Source of the DNA: Myxocyprinus asiaticus
Lineage: Eukaryota > Chordata > Actinopteri > Cypriniformes > Catostomidae
DNA length: 64,000 nucleotides
Reading direction: 5' to 3'
Assembly: GCF_019703515.2 (NCBI RefSeq)
Contig: NC_059349.1
Location: forward strand, 24,834,744 to 24,898,743
Shown: one piece after another, positions 14,401 through 27,101 of the stretch
How positions within the stretch are numbered: position 1 is the stretch's first letter
Layout: every line of letters begins with the position of its first letter
Made by a program: the position numbers and the translations under genes
The notes under the pieces: model-generated
Told to the model about the DNA's origin: nothing
Seen by the model: the letters and a program-made list of their open reading frames with translations, nothing else
The model's database searches: none

Positions 14401-14505
14401 TGTTGGGGGTGTACCCAAAAGTGGGCAAAATCTGACAAAGCCTACCTTTAGAGACATTTGGGAACATTCTGAATTGGAAAATTGATTCATTATGTTGTTG
14501 TTGTT

Positions 14506-14511
<6 letters not shown>

Positions 14512-14587
<76 letters not shown>
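14512..14587 (+). repeat. (AT)n microsatellite
   Basis: About 37 AT units, inside a decayed copy of the GGGGACATT-type repeat. Confidence 0.95.
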
Positions 14588-14591
<4 letters not shown>

Positions 14592-14689
14592 AATTATCAT
14601 TATTATTATTATTATTATTGGGTTTATAATAGAAACCTGTGCCCCCATTTAGATAGCTACTGTAAGTACGTGTGCGCGCGCGCGAGCAT

Positions 14690-16049
14690 GAATGCACGCT
14701 TGTTGCACATGTTTTTTGTTCCATTTGATTGTGATAGGATTTATGAATGACTGCCATAATCTGCCTTTTTCAGCCCCAAGGGAGAGCTATTAACATATTA
14801 ACATCTGTATCTGTTTATTTGTCATGCCATAATTTCCCTCTAATCAAGACTTAATAACGACAAGAGGATTGAGGAATTAGCTGTCTGATGAGCATTGTGC
14901 GCATCTTCCTGCTGATTACCGGAGTGAAACACTTCATTTAGCGTGACACACTAGGTTGACTACTTCAATTAACCATTCACCATGATGTCAGAGCATGACG
15001 GTTTGCTCATTGCATGTCATGTACTTGGAGTGAGGGCACGGAGCTTTAAAGTATGATCCAAGACAAATGTTTTCATCCTCATTAAAATTTAGATGATTCG
15101 TCTATATGATGTGACACTACCATCAGCGTTTCATAAGCGATAGTGATTTAGAAATAATAATAATAATAATTTTATATGGGCCTCCCTTTGTTATCTTTTA
15201 TTAAGTGTCGGTCGTACGAATCTCGTGCGCCTTTAAATTGCGCTCATTTCTGAAGTTGTAATGCATCTGATGAGGAATCAGTGTGCTGTCATTTATTTCT
15301 TAGACATCTGAGGGCGCTGTAGCGCCTTTTAATTCAACTACAGCCGTCACTCACTTCAGCTGTTTTTATTAACCAACGAGATTTGTTCAAATGCTTCTAC
15401 AAGCCATAATGTGGTTTGAAAACTAATGTGATCCCTTTCGTATATTGACGAAATACAGCTCATACTGTAATTGGAAGCATTCACAGCTACATGTAATATT
15501 AGTATTTCACTGTACGCAAACAACTGAAGGCTGCAAGGAATCGTCCAGATGCCTTTTACAAAAAGTAGGCAACAGCGTAGATTCCGCGGGGTATTTATAC
15601 CATTATCAATGAAAACATATAAATGCTTCACACACCCCTAATAAGAATTCCTGTAATTATCACATTTATTTTGAGACAAAATACCTATTTGTAATTTTCA
15701 GTTTTGTTCAAAGTGAATAAATCAAAAGTTTTTAATAACTGTTCAATAAGTGAAAGGATAGTTTGGGGTAAAAAGCCCCCCTGTTGCAGAGGCTAAAGGA
15801 CCCCATAAAACACATTGTTTTCTGAAGTGGGGCAAATATATATTTTTTATTTAAAAAAAATCAAAGTGGACTCACATTGACTGATCCAGTCACAATGGAG
15901 TTACATATTTTATAGAATACTTGAGATGTTATGAAATGCCATAAGTTATTTTGAATCTTAATTTGTTACTCAAAAAAAGCATCCTTCTGTCTCAAAATTA
16001 TTTGCAAAAGTTGAAAATTTTGCCTCCTAACTATTGTCCTTATATTTAC
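14690..16049. other. No gene recognised
   Basis: AT-rich sequence. A minus-strand open stretch (15631-15356) shows no domain and no splice context. Confidence 0.55.
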
Positions 16050-18000
16050 ACTAGAGTTGGGGTGCTCGAGTTCGGACTCGGATTCGAGTCCAAGTCACGA
16101 GTCCAATTTTAATGGACTTGGACTTGTAACGGACTCGGATACATTTTTACTTGGACCTGACTCGGACTCGAGCCTTTGGGACTCTGTATTTTTTTCTGAG
16201 TCCAGCCGAGTCCATGGCATTTGATTTGTGATGCAATGAACAAAATAAATAAATACAAATAACGAAACAGAAATAAATGGACACTGTCAGCAAGCAGTTG
16301 TAGCACCCCCTGATGTGGTAGACGTAGCCAGAGTTTGTTTCACCATGTTGAGCAAACACACCTGCAGAGTGGCACACTCAGTCAACCAATACGCTCAAAT
16401 GTTACTACGGAGATTGCTGTATAACATAGATTACCGAGGTGGCTGGCACGACGAACACAAAGACAGGTATGTAGACAATGTTCTAGAAACCACACGGCAC
16501 GGGACCTGACAGCTGGTAAAATCGCATGCAGCGTTTGTGCAGTTAAGACGGTGCTCGCATCGCGGGTTCGTCGTGGTTAAGAACTTAAAATCGTTTTCAA
16601 GAGTTCGAATCCAGGGTGTGCTGAGTGACTCCAGCCAGGTCTCCTAAGCAACCAAATTGGCCCAGTTGCTAGGGAGGGTAGAGTCACATGGGGTAACCTC
16701 CTCGTGGTCGTGATTAGTGGTTCGCACTCTCAATGGGGCGTGTGGTAAGTTGTGTGTGGATCGTGGAGAGTAGCATGAGCCTCCACATGCGGAGTCTCTG
16801 CAGTGTCATGCACAACGAGCCACGTGATAAAACGTGTGGATTGACTGTCTCAGAAGCAGAGGCAACTGAGACTTGTCCTCCACCACCCAGATTGAGGTGA
16901 GTAACCGCGCCATCACGAGGACCTACTAAGTAGTGGGAATTGGGCATTCCAAATTCGGAGAAAAGGGGATAAGAAAAAAAAGAAGAAAAAAAAAAGAACT
17001 TAAAATCAAGAACTTCATTAAGTCAAGTCACCCACGTCATGTTTACTAAAACAACATATCAAAATAAGAATTCAGAAAAATATTATTAACATTGGGCTAT
17101 TAAGTCTTTTAAGGCATAATGTATCCACACATGTAGGCATCTGTAGTCTCTTGTGGTCCATGCAGTGTTGTCAACTTAAACTGGTCCTTGATAAATTAAC
17201 TGTAACTTTTTAAATAGTCAGGGAAAAATTGTTTTTGCTAAAGCAGACTGCAACTCTGAAAAACAGATAAACAGCACTTATTTATTGTTTTTCTATTTTA
17301 CAAGCATTGAGGAGCTGCTTAAAATTGTTATTTTACAGTTTATTCCACAATAAAATGCACAATGAAATATGAAGTTATTTTGGGGCAGCGAAATGTTTTG
17401 TTTATAATTTAATTATATATTGGGTGACCAGACATCCCTTATTACACAGGACAGTCCCGGTTTTTGGTAGGGTCACTGATTTTTTTTACTTCTTTAGATA
17501 GGGATCATTTTAGATCAAACTAAACTAAATTGAAAGGACAAATTGAAAATAAAGTAAAAAAACAAAATTACAATTTGAAACAATAATAATTCTGGTTTTA
17601 ATGACTAACGCAGCTTTCACTTTCTTTAGTCTATGTTTGAGTGGAGGGGAAAAAGCAACAAATAATTGAAATGTCAACAGAACGCAATAAGAAGTGTGTT
17701 GAAGGACAGTTTTGTCTTCATACACCTAAAGCATATGCTTTCATTCTGAAACCACTTTGAAGTTTGTTCAGCAGGAAACTAATCATAAAATGTATATATG
17801 AAATGTAACAGAGGTGTTTTTTTAACATTTATATTGACAATATTTTTTCTTAGTTGTCAAAGTTAAAATAAGCTTAAAATATTGATGTTGAGTTTACGGT
17901 TACAATTCTAATTTAGATTCATGAACAGATTAATTTGGACACGAACTCTGCCTGTTATGGACTCGGTCTTGAGTCTGACTCAGTCCCTTTTAAATATGAG
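16050..18000. repeat. Repeat with GACTCG/GAGTCC-rich ends, hit by a SINE
   Basis: The left end is dense in GGACTCGGATTCGAGTCC-type words (16060-16200) and the right end has ATGGACTCGGTCTTGAGTCT (17959-17978). The style suggests a DNA transposon of about 2 kb. Exact borders and target duplication were not found. The SINE at 16593 lies inside it. Confidence 0.4.
16593..16993 (+). mobile_element. tRNA-type SINE, 5'-truncated, with target duplication
   Basis: Begins in the B-box region (AGAGTTCGAATCCAGGGTG), runs through a fish SINE body (GCTAGGGAGGGTAGAGTCAC...) and ends in an A-rich tail. A perfect 14-bp duplication AAGAACTTAAAATC flanks it (16579-16592 and 16994-17007). The A box is missing, so it is a 5'-truncated retrotransposed copy. 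Confidence 0.85.
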
Positions 18001-20332
18001 GACGCCACATGTAAAACCTAAATAAATGTGACATTAAAATGGATACTACTGCAAAGATGGATGTATAAAAGAGTGTTCATGTTCAGAATACAGACAAAAG
18101 TATGATGATAAGAGGCATATCTTTGGGCAGATATGTGAATGCCTTTTGCTGAAGATGGCACATGAATGAATGGACACTTGAGAGTATTTGAGTAGATTTG
18201 ATTCCTTTTGTAGAATAATTAAACAAAACAAAAAACTGCATGACAAGTTCTTGGAAAATGTCTCTATGCGAACAATCGTACAGATGTAGGTAAATTTGCA
18301 CCAGCTCACTAATAACTCATGCACGCCGGTGTGTACATGTTGAATACTGACTGAACAATGTAAACAAAGTAGTAGGTGGAACCGATGATGTGCACCAAAG
18401 GCAGTAAGATGTTTAGCAGCCGGTTAGAAGTTTTCCTAAAAGTTTGCCCAGGTGAGCTGTTACGAACCACCAAAACAAATGCAAAAATGCGTTTTGTTCT
18501 AAATTGCGTCATCCCCACTCGTTCTTTGATTTCATATGAAGTATATCAGGCCTTTAAGGCTCCCTCGCCACCTTTTTTATTTTATTTTATTTTTTATTAA
18601 TTTTAATCAAAACAATCTTCCATTTTTATTTATTTTCACACAAATTATGTTGCTCCATCAATATTCAATAAAAATAAATGTATTTTTTCAATCTTGTTAC
18701 ACTCTGTGACCATAAAAAAGGCAAATTTTCCTAAAGATTTAGCCCCGTTGTACCCTACTCCAAGCTACTTCAAAGAATACCATGATATTTCCATGGTACA
18801 TGTACAAAAAGCATGGTATAGATCACAAAAAAAGGATATGTTAAAATATTTTCACAGCAAATAGACAAGATTATGGCCTTAGGATAGACCAGTTCTGCCA
18901 GTAACTGAAATTAATTCTAAAGTAGGCATAGTTCCTCAGAGAGAGAGAGTAAAAAAAGGTAAACCACTCTAAACACTATTTTAGCTGAGCCTGCAAAGCT
19001 ATTGGACTTGTATTTGCCAGTTGCTATGGGGGATGTTAGCATTTCCTTCTGGACCAGTAAAATATGTACTAAAATTATTATACAGGCAGTTAAGTCAGTT
19101 TACTTGATGTCAATGCCCTGATGGCAGATACACAGTCATATTCTTGATGAAGTGTTGTGTGTAGACTGAGGTATGGTATTCACCATTATCCCCAGTGGTA
19201 TTAAATACTTTGGTATTGGTATTACATACAAGTGCCCTATAACTTTAATGATTCAGCTGTACTTTACACATGACCTTTTATAAGCAAGATCATATGTAAT
19301 ATAATTTGCATTAAGAATTAACTTTATTTGATATTTGACATAAGAACTAATTAGTACATAATCACATATAACACCCATACAGTCATGTAAGACATCAAAC
19401 CGTGACAAACTATTTGAAATGACACAAATATCTAACTTAAATACCAGTATTACTCCTTATATGAAAATTATTACAATGACAAGGGGGTTTTCAAGGTATG
19501 TAAAAAGAATACTTCTCACTTGAATGTTGTTTCCCATGAGAAATTTGTGGCCAGCTTTAAAAAATAGAGTGCAAGATACAGACACACACATCTGTCAAAG
19601 GTTCATGTTTCCTTTTAAAGTGGAGCAAAAGAGGTCTACGGCCTTGCTAAAGAGTTCTGCAAAAAGCAAGATAATGAAAGAACAAAAGACCAATTATCTA
19701 TTAAATTGTGGCTCTAGATGCCACCTGTTTTGCTGGAAGCAGCCACTAAACCTGCAGATGTGAGTGATAACAGATATCTCCACACAGGCTGCAGACTACC
19801 AACACAAATCTAAAACAAACATTATATTTAAACAGAGGCTAATATACCTACAGTCCTTCATTTTCATTTATAATGAAGTTGATAAAGAAAAATACATCCA
19901 TGTAACCAATCATTGGAGATGTGATCAGTTGCAGTTCTGTCCATTCATTCAATATTAGAACAAAAGTGTAAGAAAGCCTTAATTGACATACGTGGCTGTT
20001 TTTTTTTTTTTTGTTTGTTTTTTTTTCATGTAATAGATTCTCTCATGTAAAAAGATCCTCTATCAGCATATACAAAATTATGTAAAATGAAAAACTGTAT
20101 GAAAAGGAGTTTTAAATAAAAGCTTGGGAGGAGCTAGTTAAGTCTTGTCAATCACAACACAATGATATGTAAGAAGCTGTAGTAAAGACACCTCCACTTA
20201 AATCTCCGCGCTCTTAAAGGCACCTCCACTTAAAAGGACACCTTTACATTTGTGAACGAAAGGGGCAGGGGCCCCTGTTCTGTGCACATCAGTGCCTCCA
20301 CCACACCAACTCCACCTTTATTTGTAATATAT
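18001..20332. other. No gene recognised
   Basis: AT-rich sequence with the TTTAGCCCCGTTGTACC word near 18739 as a remnant of the small inverted-repeat family. A T-rich run near 19998-20027. Confidence 0.55.
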
Positions 20333-20575
20333 CTAGGGTACAAAGGGGCTAAAGTGGTTATTTTGAATAAGAATTATCTTAATTTGTTTATTCAAAAAAT
20401 CTTAACGTCTCAATAGTTATCTTAGTTATTTTAATGTCTCAAAAATATCTGCTTAAGTTGACAATTTAAATTCAATATATTCAATGAAATGAAATTTTGA
20501 ATCACTTTGTGACCAGAAAAAAAGCATATTTTCCCTAAGGTGTGCCTTTAGCCCCGTTGTACCTTATATATATAT
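20333..20575. repeat. Small inverted-repeat element
   Basis: Left end AGGGTACAAAGGGGCTAAAG and right end CTTTAGCCCCGTTGTACCTT are inverted. The middle is AT-rich. The right-end sequence recurs at about 18739-18762 (TTTAGCCCCGTTGTACCCTA), with related ACTCTGTGACCATAAAAAAG next to it. Confidence 0.6.
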
Positions 20576-21443
20576 TACTATCTGTTTACCACTCTCAAGA
20601 ATGAACATGTGAACTCATGAAATGATGTTGGTCCATGTTGGTCAGTCACGTATATCATTCTGTGTAATGTGATATTCATATAAAGCCACATTTATAGGAC
20701 TACATACAGGGTTGCTTAACTCCTTATAAACTACATTCTGTCAATATTCAAGCATTAATATGCACATCCTCTCTTCCATATAAATGCTTATCACCAGGTG
20801 TCTCTTCATGCTGATTGGTTTCCTCTTGTTCACATGGAATCCAATATGCCAGTTTCAATTGAAAGATAAAACTACTTAAATCTGCACACAGTCAGCGCAT
20901 ATTCAGGACATTTAACTACACAATGGGGTCCAAGAAACTCTACCGGAAGTGGTGCACTTTAACTTAAGCCAGGATGTGTTGGGGTCTTCCTTTCAATGTC
21001 TTCATTTTTTGTCTCTGGAAGATAAAAAGAATGAAAATACAAGTATGAAATAAATGTATGTATGTTAATAGTATATTTATATATTGTATATAAAATAGTA
21101 TAATTTACATACTATAATGTAGCCTTTATCATTATCATATGTTGCCAAATGCACTGAGCTTTGTTTGTGGTTTGGCCACTGAACCTCACTGAAGGCTTTA
21201 TATAATACTTTAGCAGTGTGACCTCAATGAGAGCTGAAGAATAGGTAGAGAATTCTGTGTAACGATAACAATGATATTACATATGATACAGTAAACAAAA
21301 TCTAAAATCTAAAGCAGAAATAAAAAAAACAAACCATCTTATTCATATACCTTTATACCTCTTAACTTTCTAATCATCCATTATGGTTGATATTTAAACA
21401 CCGTCACACATAATTAACCCCAGAATTTTGGTGATTTTAAATA

Positions 21444-21964
21444 CAGTACTGTGTAAAAGTTTTAGGCACATAATATGTTTCACAAAAGCATTTGTCTTAA
21501 GATGGTTATTTATATCCTCAGCTTTAGTGTGTCAATAGGAAATATACATTTTAGACTGCCAAACATTACTTTTGCAAATAAAAAAAGATTAGAATAGAAG
21601 AACAGGGAGCCCTGCAACAGATGTCATGTCCCCCACCAAGCCCACCCCTGAATATTGTGTCTTACATTACATAGACAGAAGCAATTGAGACAGCCTAATA
21701 GATAGAAGAACTGTGGTGAATTCTCCAAGAATCTTGGAACATCTTATCTGCCAACAACCAAGAAAAACTGTGTCCAGGTATACCTAGGAGAATTGGGGCT
21801 GTTTTAAAGGCAAAGTTGGTCACACCAAATATTGATTTAGCTTTTTATGTTTACTGGACTTTGTATTATGTTAATTGATAAATGAAAACTATTTATGGCA
21901 TTATTTTTAAAGACATCCTCACTATGCAACATTTTTCACAAGTGCATAAATCTTTTGCACAGAA
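21444..21964. mobile_element. Short Tc1/mariner deletion derivative
   Basis: Left end CAGTACTGTGTAAAAGTTTT preceded by TA (21442-21443); right end ATAAATCTTTTGCACAG is its diverged inverse. The interior keeps transposase-like stretches with stops (around 21720-21840). About 520 bp. Confidence 0.65.
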
Positions 21965-22369
21965 TATAACCATTCATATTGCAAAGAAGTTTTCTTATTT
22001 ATAAGCCATTTGTAGAGCATTAAAATCTACTGTGGCCCAATATAACTTAAATGTTTGGGAAACACTTAAGTTAGACTGTGTTTAGCAGATTCTTTATTAA
22101 GAGATGCATTCAGACTGAGAGTTTTTGAACCAGTGAACAGCAGGAGGAAATACAGGCAGAGAATAAGGATCTGTGTTCCCCAAATTCACATGCAGCCCAC
22201 ATGTTGCTGATCTGTGAGCCAGTCATGTGACCCTTAGATATCAATTACACATGAACAATATCTCACTGTGCCTCCATGCATCAGCCTGTCATGCATGTGC
22301 TTTCTGATGCTTAGCACAGAGGAAGTAGTGTGTTCAACCTGTGTTTGTGAGTGTGTGTAAGAGAGAGAG

Positions 22370-22620
22370 AGAAAGTGTGTGTGTGTGTGTGTGTACCCAA
22401 AAGTGAGCCAAACCGGACAAAACCTTCCTATGGGGACATTTTGGGACGTCCTCATTTTGAAAAATTATTCATACCTAAACTAAATAATTATTTAAATTCT
22501 AAAGATGCAAAAGAGTTTCTGTTAGGGTTAGTTTAATTATAGTTAGCTTTATATAAAAACAATAGAAGTCTACTGTATGTACCCATTTAGATAGCTGAGC
22601 AATACAGTGTGTGTGTGGTA
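22370..22620 (+). repeat. Dispersed repeat (GGGGACATTTTGGGACGTCC type)
   Basis: GTACCCAAAAGTGAGCCAAA, GGGGACATTTTGGGACGTCC and TACCCATTTAGATAGCTGAG in a row, starting and ending at GT microsatellites. A more decayed copy lies at 14400-14690 (TACCCAAAAGTGGGCAAAAT ... CCCATTTAGATAGCTACTG), there split by a long (AT)n. Confidence 0.6.
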
Positions 22621-24049
22621 ATATGAGAATATATTTTGTGTTTCAGTCCAAAATGCATGTAGCTGAAGTGAAAGCAGGTTTAACTTCACTGAATAATTTG
22701 CTATTTTAGTTTTAGCCATTTGCCAAATAATACAGAAAAGGTCACTGGTGATCTGATAACACAATTAGTGATCTGACTTTTTGGCTAATCTGTCAACTGA
22801 CATCAAGTTTCATTGGTTAGTATTGGCTGATTCAGCAAATTTACCTCCTGACATTAGTCAGATTTACTGGTAGTTATAAACCATGTTCAGACATGATTGC
22901 AACATACCTGACCTAGTTAAGTATTTATATATATATATAAAAAAGGTGGGGATGTGATGTTACTTATGTGTTTGAGGGTTGTTTATTGTGGTATTTACAG
23001 CTCATGGCTTCCACTAATATGAACCAAATTTAAAGTGAATAACAATTGAATCTATATCCTCTACAACCTTGGAGAATACCTGAATCTTTAAGGAGTTTTT
23101 CTCAGTGACAGAGAGAACTAGATACTGCTCATATTTGCTGAAACAAAAAGAGTGCTTGAGTTGCTCTGCTAGAAACTCCAGTGTCTATGGCATTCGCATC
23201 ACCAAATGGAACTGCAAAAATAATGATTATTCCACTAGGTCTCCCACAAACAGATAGTCCCACCCCAAACTCACACAGCTGGTTAAGCCATTGTTGCTGT
23301 TTCTGGTATTTAATTATTTTAGCATCAGGAATGATTACACATTTCAGCTTTAAAGCACTCAAACCTTCTGTTTTTAACAACACACTTTACAGTGTAGTAG
23401 TGGCAAAGCAGTTCTTCGGATAACTCTGGTTACAGCATTGGACTCTTTTGGAAGTACTGCATCATCATGGCCTAAATTGAGCCTGCTCAAAATCTCATTT
23501 CAAAATGAGTAATATCCAAGCAGACCCAGGTGTCCCCTTGAGAGCCCTGAAATAGATAGATCTTTACACAATGCTGCAGCTAGTCCTAGATCAGAAGGAA
23601 TTGGGTTACTCTATTACTCTAACTCTTGCAGCACTCTATTGTATAGTAACGCTAATATTGTTAAGATAACATGGCCTATTTCCTTTTTCCAGGCACTACG
23701 CACTGAGCAAAACACTTTGTACAGAATTATGATCATATGGAAATGAAGATCCAGTTCTGTTTAAGTCTGTTATTCCTAACAGTGAAAGTCTTTCTAGCAA
23801 GTCAGTCCACTCTCTGCCATCTTTGGAACATTCTCAGGAGGCTATTACCAGTCATGACAGTGCAACACCTATCTACTTGAAGGGGAAAAGACAGAAATCT
23901 CCTAAATGGTTGGTCAAGATTACGATCCTATTTCAAATCAGCAGTAAAATTTGACAACACTGGTATCATAAATTGTGCTTCTTTTCCTCAGATTACGCTT
24001 AAAAACACAAACTATACTTGGCTTGTATAGCTTATGCGCGTTATCTGTG

Positions 24050-24066
24050 GGGGGGGGGGGGGGGGG
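24050..24066 (+). repeat. G homopolymer run
   Basis: About 17 G in a row, an obvious site of length error in assembly. A C run of about 14 follows at 25071-25084. Confidence 0.9.
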
Positions 24067-24404
24067 TTAAGGCTTCTGTCTGAATCCTGAGAGGCCGATA
24101 TTACCCTGGTAAGTGAGAGAAATTAATTTGTTGATTAATTGTTATTTTTATTTATTTTGACCTAACTCCTTGTAATTTATGACTTACATTTATTTTAGCA
24201 AGCACAAACAAATGTCGAAAAAACTGTTTCATTCAGGCCTGCAATATTCTCCACAAGGAGGTAAGTAATTTCACACTTGAATCACTAAAATCTCTTTAGT
24301 AATCCTAATGACAGGTTACATAATTTACTTTACACCTAGAAAACATGGGAAAAAATTAAACAAGTTTCCAGGAGCAAATCACAGCATTGAATTAAGCCAA
24401 CTGC

Positions 24405-24471
24405 ACTGATATAAAGAGATTAATCAAGCTCTATTATTGAACTGATATAAAGAGATTAATCAAGCTCTATT
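24405..24471 (+). repeat. Tandem duplication, 36-bp period
   Basis: ACTGATATAAAGAGATTAAT plus CAAGCTCTATT occurs perfectly twice (24405-24435 and 24441-24471). The second copy abuts the exon-like block at 24476. Confidence 0.9.
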
Positions 24472-25222
24472 CAAGATTGTGAATATGTCAAATGTCCAAA
24501 GTCAAAGAGAGGAAGTGATGGAGATGTTTCAGTTTCTCAACTTGTGAGTATTTGGTGTTTGTAGTTTTGTTGTTATTTACAAAAATATAATAATTATATA
24601 TTTATTAATTGAAGATGCCATATTAATTGAACATGGGTTTTTAGCAAAGACCTTCAACTAACTCGGAGCACTTCTGAAGTTCTGGACATCAACATCACAG
24701 CCATGACAAGTGGAAGTCAAAGGGGAAATTTGGGACATCTTTTCTCATTTGTTCTCATTTTGCATTGCATCAAGGTTTTTATAATACTAAATAATGGTTA
24801 ATTTCTGTTTGCAGTGGCTCTGGAGTGCAGCATTACTAGTTTGACCATCTTCATGCAGATAAAGCACAACACTCCTATTCATGGAAGTTTTGCCAATTTA
24901 TGTTTTTATTTTTAAATTTTAATTACTCTGCATACTGACAGCAGGTCTATTTCATGTTTCTCTTACTTACAGGGATCAGCACATCCATCCTCAGCCTGAT
25001 CGTTCATATGGTTGTATCCAAAAGACCTCACTCAGTGTGTTTTATTATAATCATGCTGTATGAAGACCTCCCCCCCCCCCCCCAGTGGCAACAATTATTC
25101 TGTATCTGCCCCAATGCTAAAATTGTTTAGCAGATTTTTTTTTTTCCACCCCACTTAGTTTTGTACTTATTTATGAATCTTACGGTTATCATTTTAAGTT
25201 ATGGTTAATGTTAGATGAGATA

Positions 25223-26443
25223 CACTGGCAGCCAAAAGTTTGGAATAATGTACAGATTTTGCTGTTTCGGAAGGAAATTGGTATTTCAATTCACCAAATT
25301 GGCATTCAACTGATCACAATGTATGGTCAGGATATTACTGATGTAAAAAAAACAGCTCCATCACTATTTGAAAGTCATTTTTGATCAAATCTAGACAGGC
25401 CCCATTTCCAGCAGCCATCACTCCAACACCTTATCCTTGAGTAATCATGCTAAATTGCTAGTTTTGGTACTAGAAAAATCACTCGCCATTATATCAAACA
25501 CAGCTGAAAGCTATTTGGTTTGTTAAATGACGCTTAACATTGTCTTTGTGTTTGTTTTTGGGTTGCCACAGTATGCAATAGACTGGCATGTCTTAAGGTC
25601 AATATTAGGTCAAAAATGGCAAAAAAGAAACAGCTTTCTCTAGAAACTCGTCAGCCAATCATTGTTTTGAGGAATGAAGGCTATACAGTGCTTGAAATTG
25701 CCAAAAGAAACCTGAAACTTTTCATATAAAGATGTACACTACATTCTTCAAAGACAAAGGACAACTGGCTCTAACAAGGACAGAAAGAGATGTGGAAGGC
25801 CAGATGTACAACTAAACAAGAGAAGTACATCAGAGTCTCTAGTTTGAGAAATAGACTCCTCACATGTCCTCAGCTGACAGCTTCATTGAATTCTACCTGC
25901 TCAACACCAGTTTCATGTACAACAGTAAAGAGAAGACTCAGGGGTGCAGGCCTTATGGGAAGAATTGCAAAGAAAGAGCCAATTTTGTAACAAAAACAAA
26001 AAGAAAAGGTTAGAGTGGGTAAAGAAACAGACATTGGACAACAGATAATTGGAAAAGAGTGTTATGGATCTTAACCCCATTGAGCTTTTGTGGGATCAGC
26101 TTGACTGTAAGGTGCGTGAGAAGTGCCCAACAAGACAGCCACATCCATGGCAAGTGCTACAGGAAGTGTGGGGTGAAATGTCACTGCTTGGACAAATTGA
26201 CAGCTAGAATGCCAAGGATCTGCAAAGCTGTCATTGCATGTGGGGGATTTGTTTGATGAGAACTCTTTGAAGTAGTTTAAGAAGTTCTGAAATTTTTTTG
26301 AAATTGTAATAGTAATTTTTCATGTTATTAATGTCCTGACTATATTTTGTGATCAGTTGAATGCCACTCTGGTGAATAAAAGTACCAATTTCTTTCCATA
26401 AAAGCAACATCTGTACATTATTCCAAACTTTTGGTTGCCAGTG
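25223..26443 (+). mobile_element. Tc1/mariner element with decayed transposase
   Basis: Terminal repeats CACTGGCAGCCAAAAGTTTG and CAAACTTTTGGTTGCCAGTG, with TA at both borders (25221-25222, 26444-26445). Plus-strand transposase pieces are visible: an N-terminal helix-turn-helix (MAKKKQLSLETRQPIIVLRN, from 25616), a second DNA-binding part (RRLRGAGLMGRIAKKEP, near 25950) and the C-terminal part (DLNPIELLWDQLDCKVREK, near 26065-26130). Stops, frameshifts and a deletion of the middle catalytic part make it inactive. It lies 3' of CA8. Confidence 0.9.
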
Positions 26444-26966
26444 TATATATTATTACTACTACTTTTAGACTTTTAGCTTATTACAAACCTGTGGATTTAT
26501 TAAGTCAATTGTTATAACTAATCGCATTATGAATTGTGTTAAAAAAAATAAATAAATAAAATATTAAAAATGCTTTACTAAATATTACTTAAATGTGTTT
26601 TATATGGTTATTTAACTTTCTTCGTGATATAAGATCTATATGAACTATTTAATCCACATATCCATTAAAGTTCTTCTGGTAATAAAACAAACTAAATTTA
26701 AAAACTAAAAAAATCAAATGTTATGATTCCATGTTGGGAACCCCTAAAAGGTTCTATACTGAACCTCTTTCACCTGGCTCAAAGAACCCTTTAGCTAATG
26801 TGAGGAGACTAATCTAACTTCTCCTTTACACAGAGCAGCCAAAGCCATACATAAGCCACTGCATTAACCTCAAATGAGGGCACTCCATTTGAATAAACAG
26901 TGAAAAGAATACAATCTCCTCTAAATTTACCCCTGCTGGATTAAAATGTATCCTGCTGTGGAGGTT

Positions 26967-27101
26967 CTACTGGAAAGCTGCCCTAACCACTCTGTCACTC
27001 AGGGGCTGGGTGGGTCTGAAGTTGTCTCCCAGCATACCATCATTCCCTTCCAGAAGCTCAGCTCCTTTAATGTGGGACCTGAGCCGACGGAACTCCTCAA
27101 T
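26967..27101 (-). CDS. ca8: CA8 coding exon 8 (last) with stop codon
   Basis: The acceptor is CTGCCCCAG|ATTGAG behind an almost pure T tract (about 18 T, then more T with C). It codes for 44 residues, [20 protein letters not shown] and then [24 protein letters not shown], ending with TAG at 26969-26967. The 3' UTR and poly(A) site lie below 26967. AATAAA-like hexamers exist on the minus strand (for example 26501-26496), but none can be assigned with confidence. Confidence 0.96.
   Translation of the reverse strand: MEEFRRLRSHIKGAELLEGNDGMLGDNFRPTQPLSDRVVRAAFQ

Larger units (their letters stand above)
23737..24915 (+). other. Candidate small secreted-protein gene (unproven)
   Basis: An open stretch from ATG 23737 (48 codons with stop at 23878-23880) begins like a signal peptide: MEMKIQFCLSLLFLTVKVFL, then ASQSTLCHLWNILRRLLPV. 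Downstream are exon-like blocks: 24199-24260 (acceptor TTTTAG, donor GGAG|GTAAGT), 24476-24543 (IVNMSNVQSQREEVMEMFQF LN; donor CTT|GTGAGT), and 24645 onward (acceptor TTTTTAG; KDLQLTRSTSEVLDINIT), which joins the previous block in phase. A final block begins at 24815 after TTTGCAG and runs in one frame to TAA 24913-24915. Short helical, Leu-rich blocks recall class I cytokines, but no link from the first block to the second is convincing and a G run (about 24051-24066) intervenes. It could be a decayed gene or chance. Confidence 0.2.
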
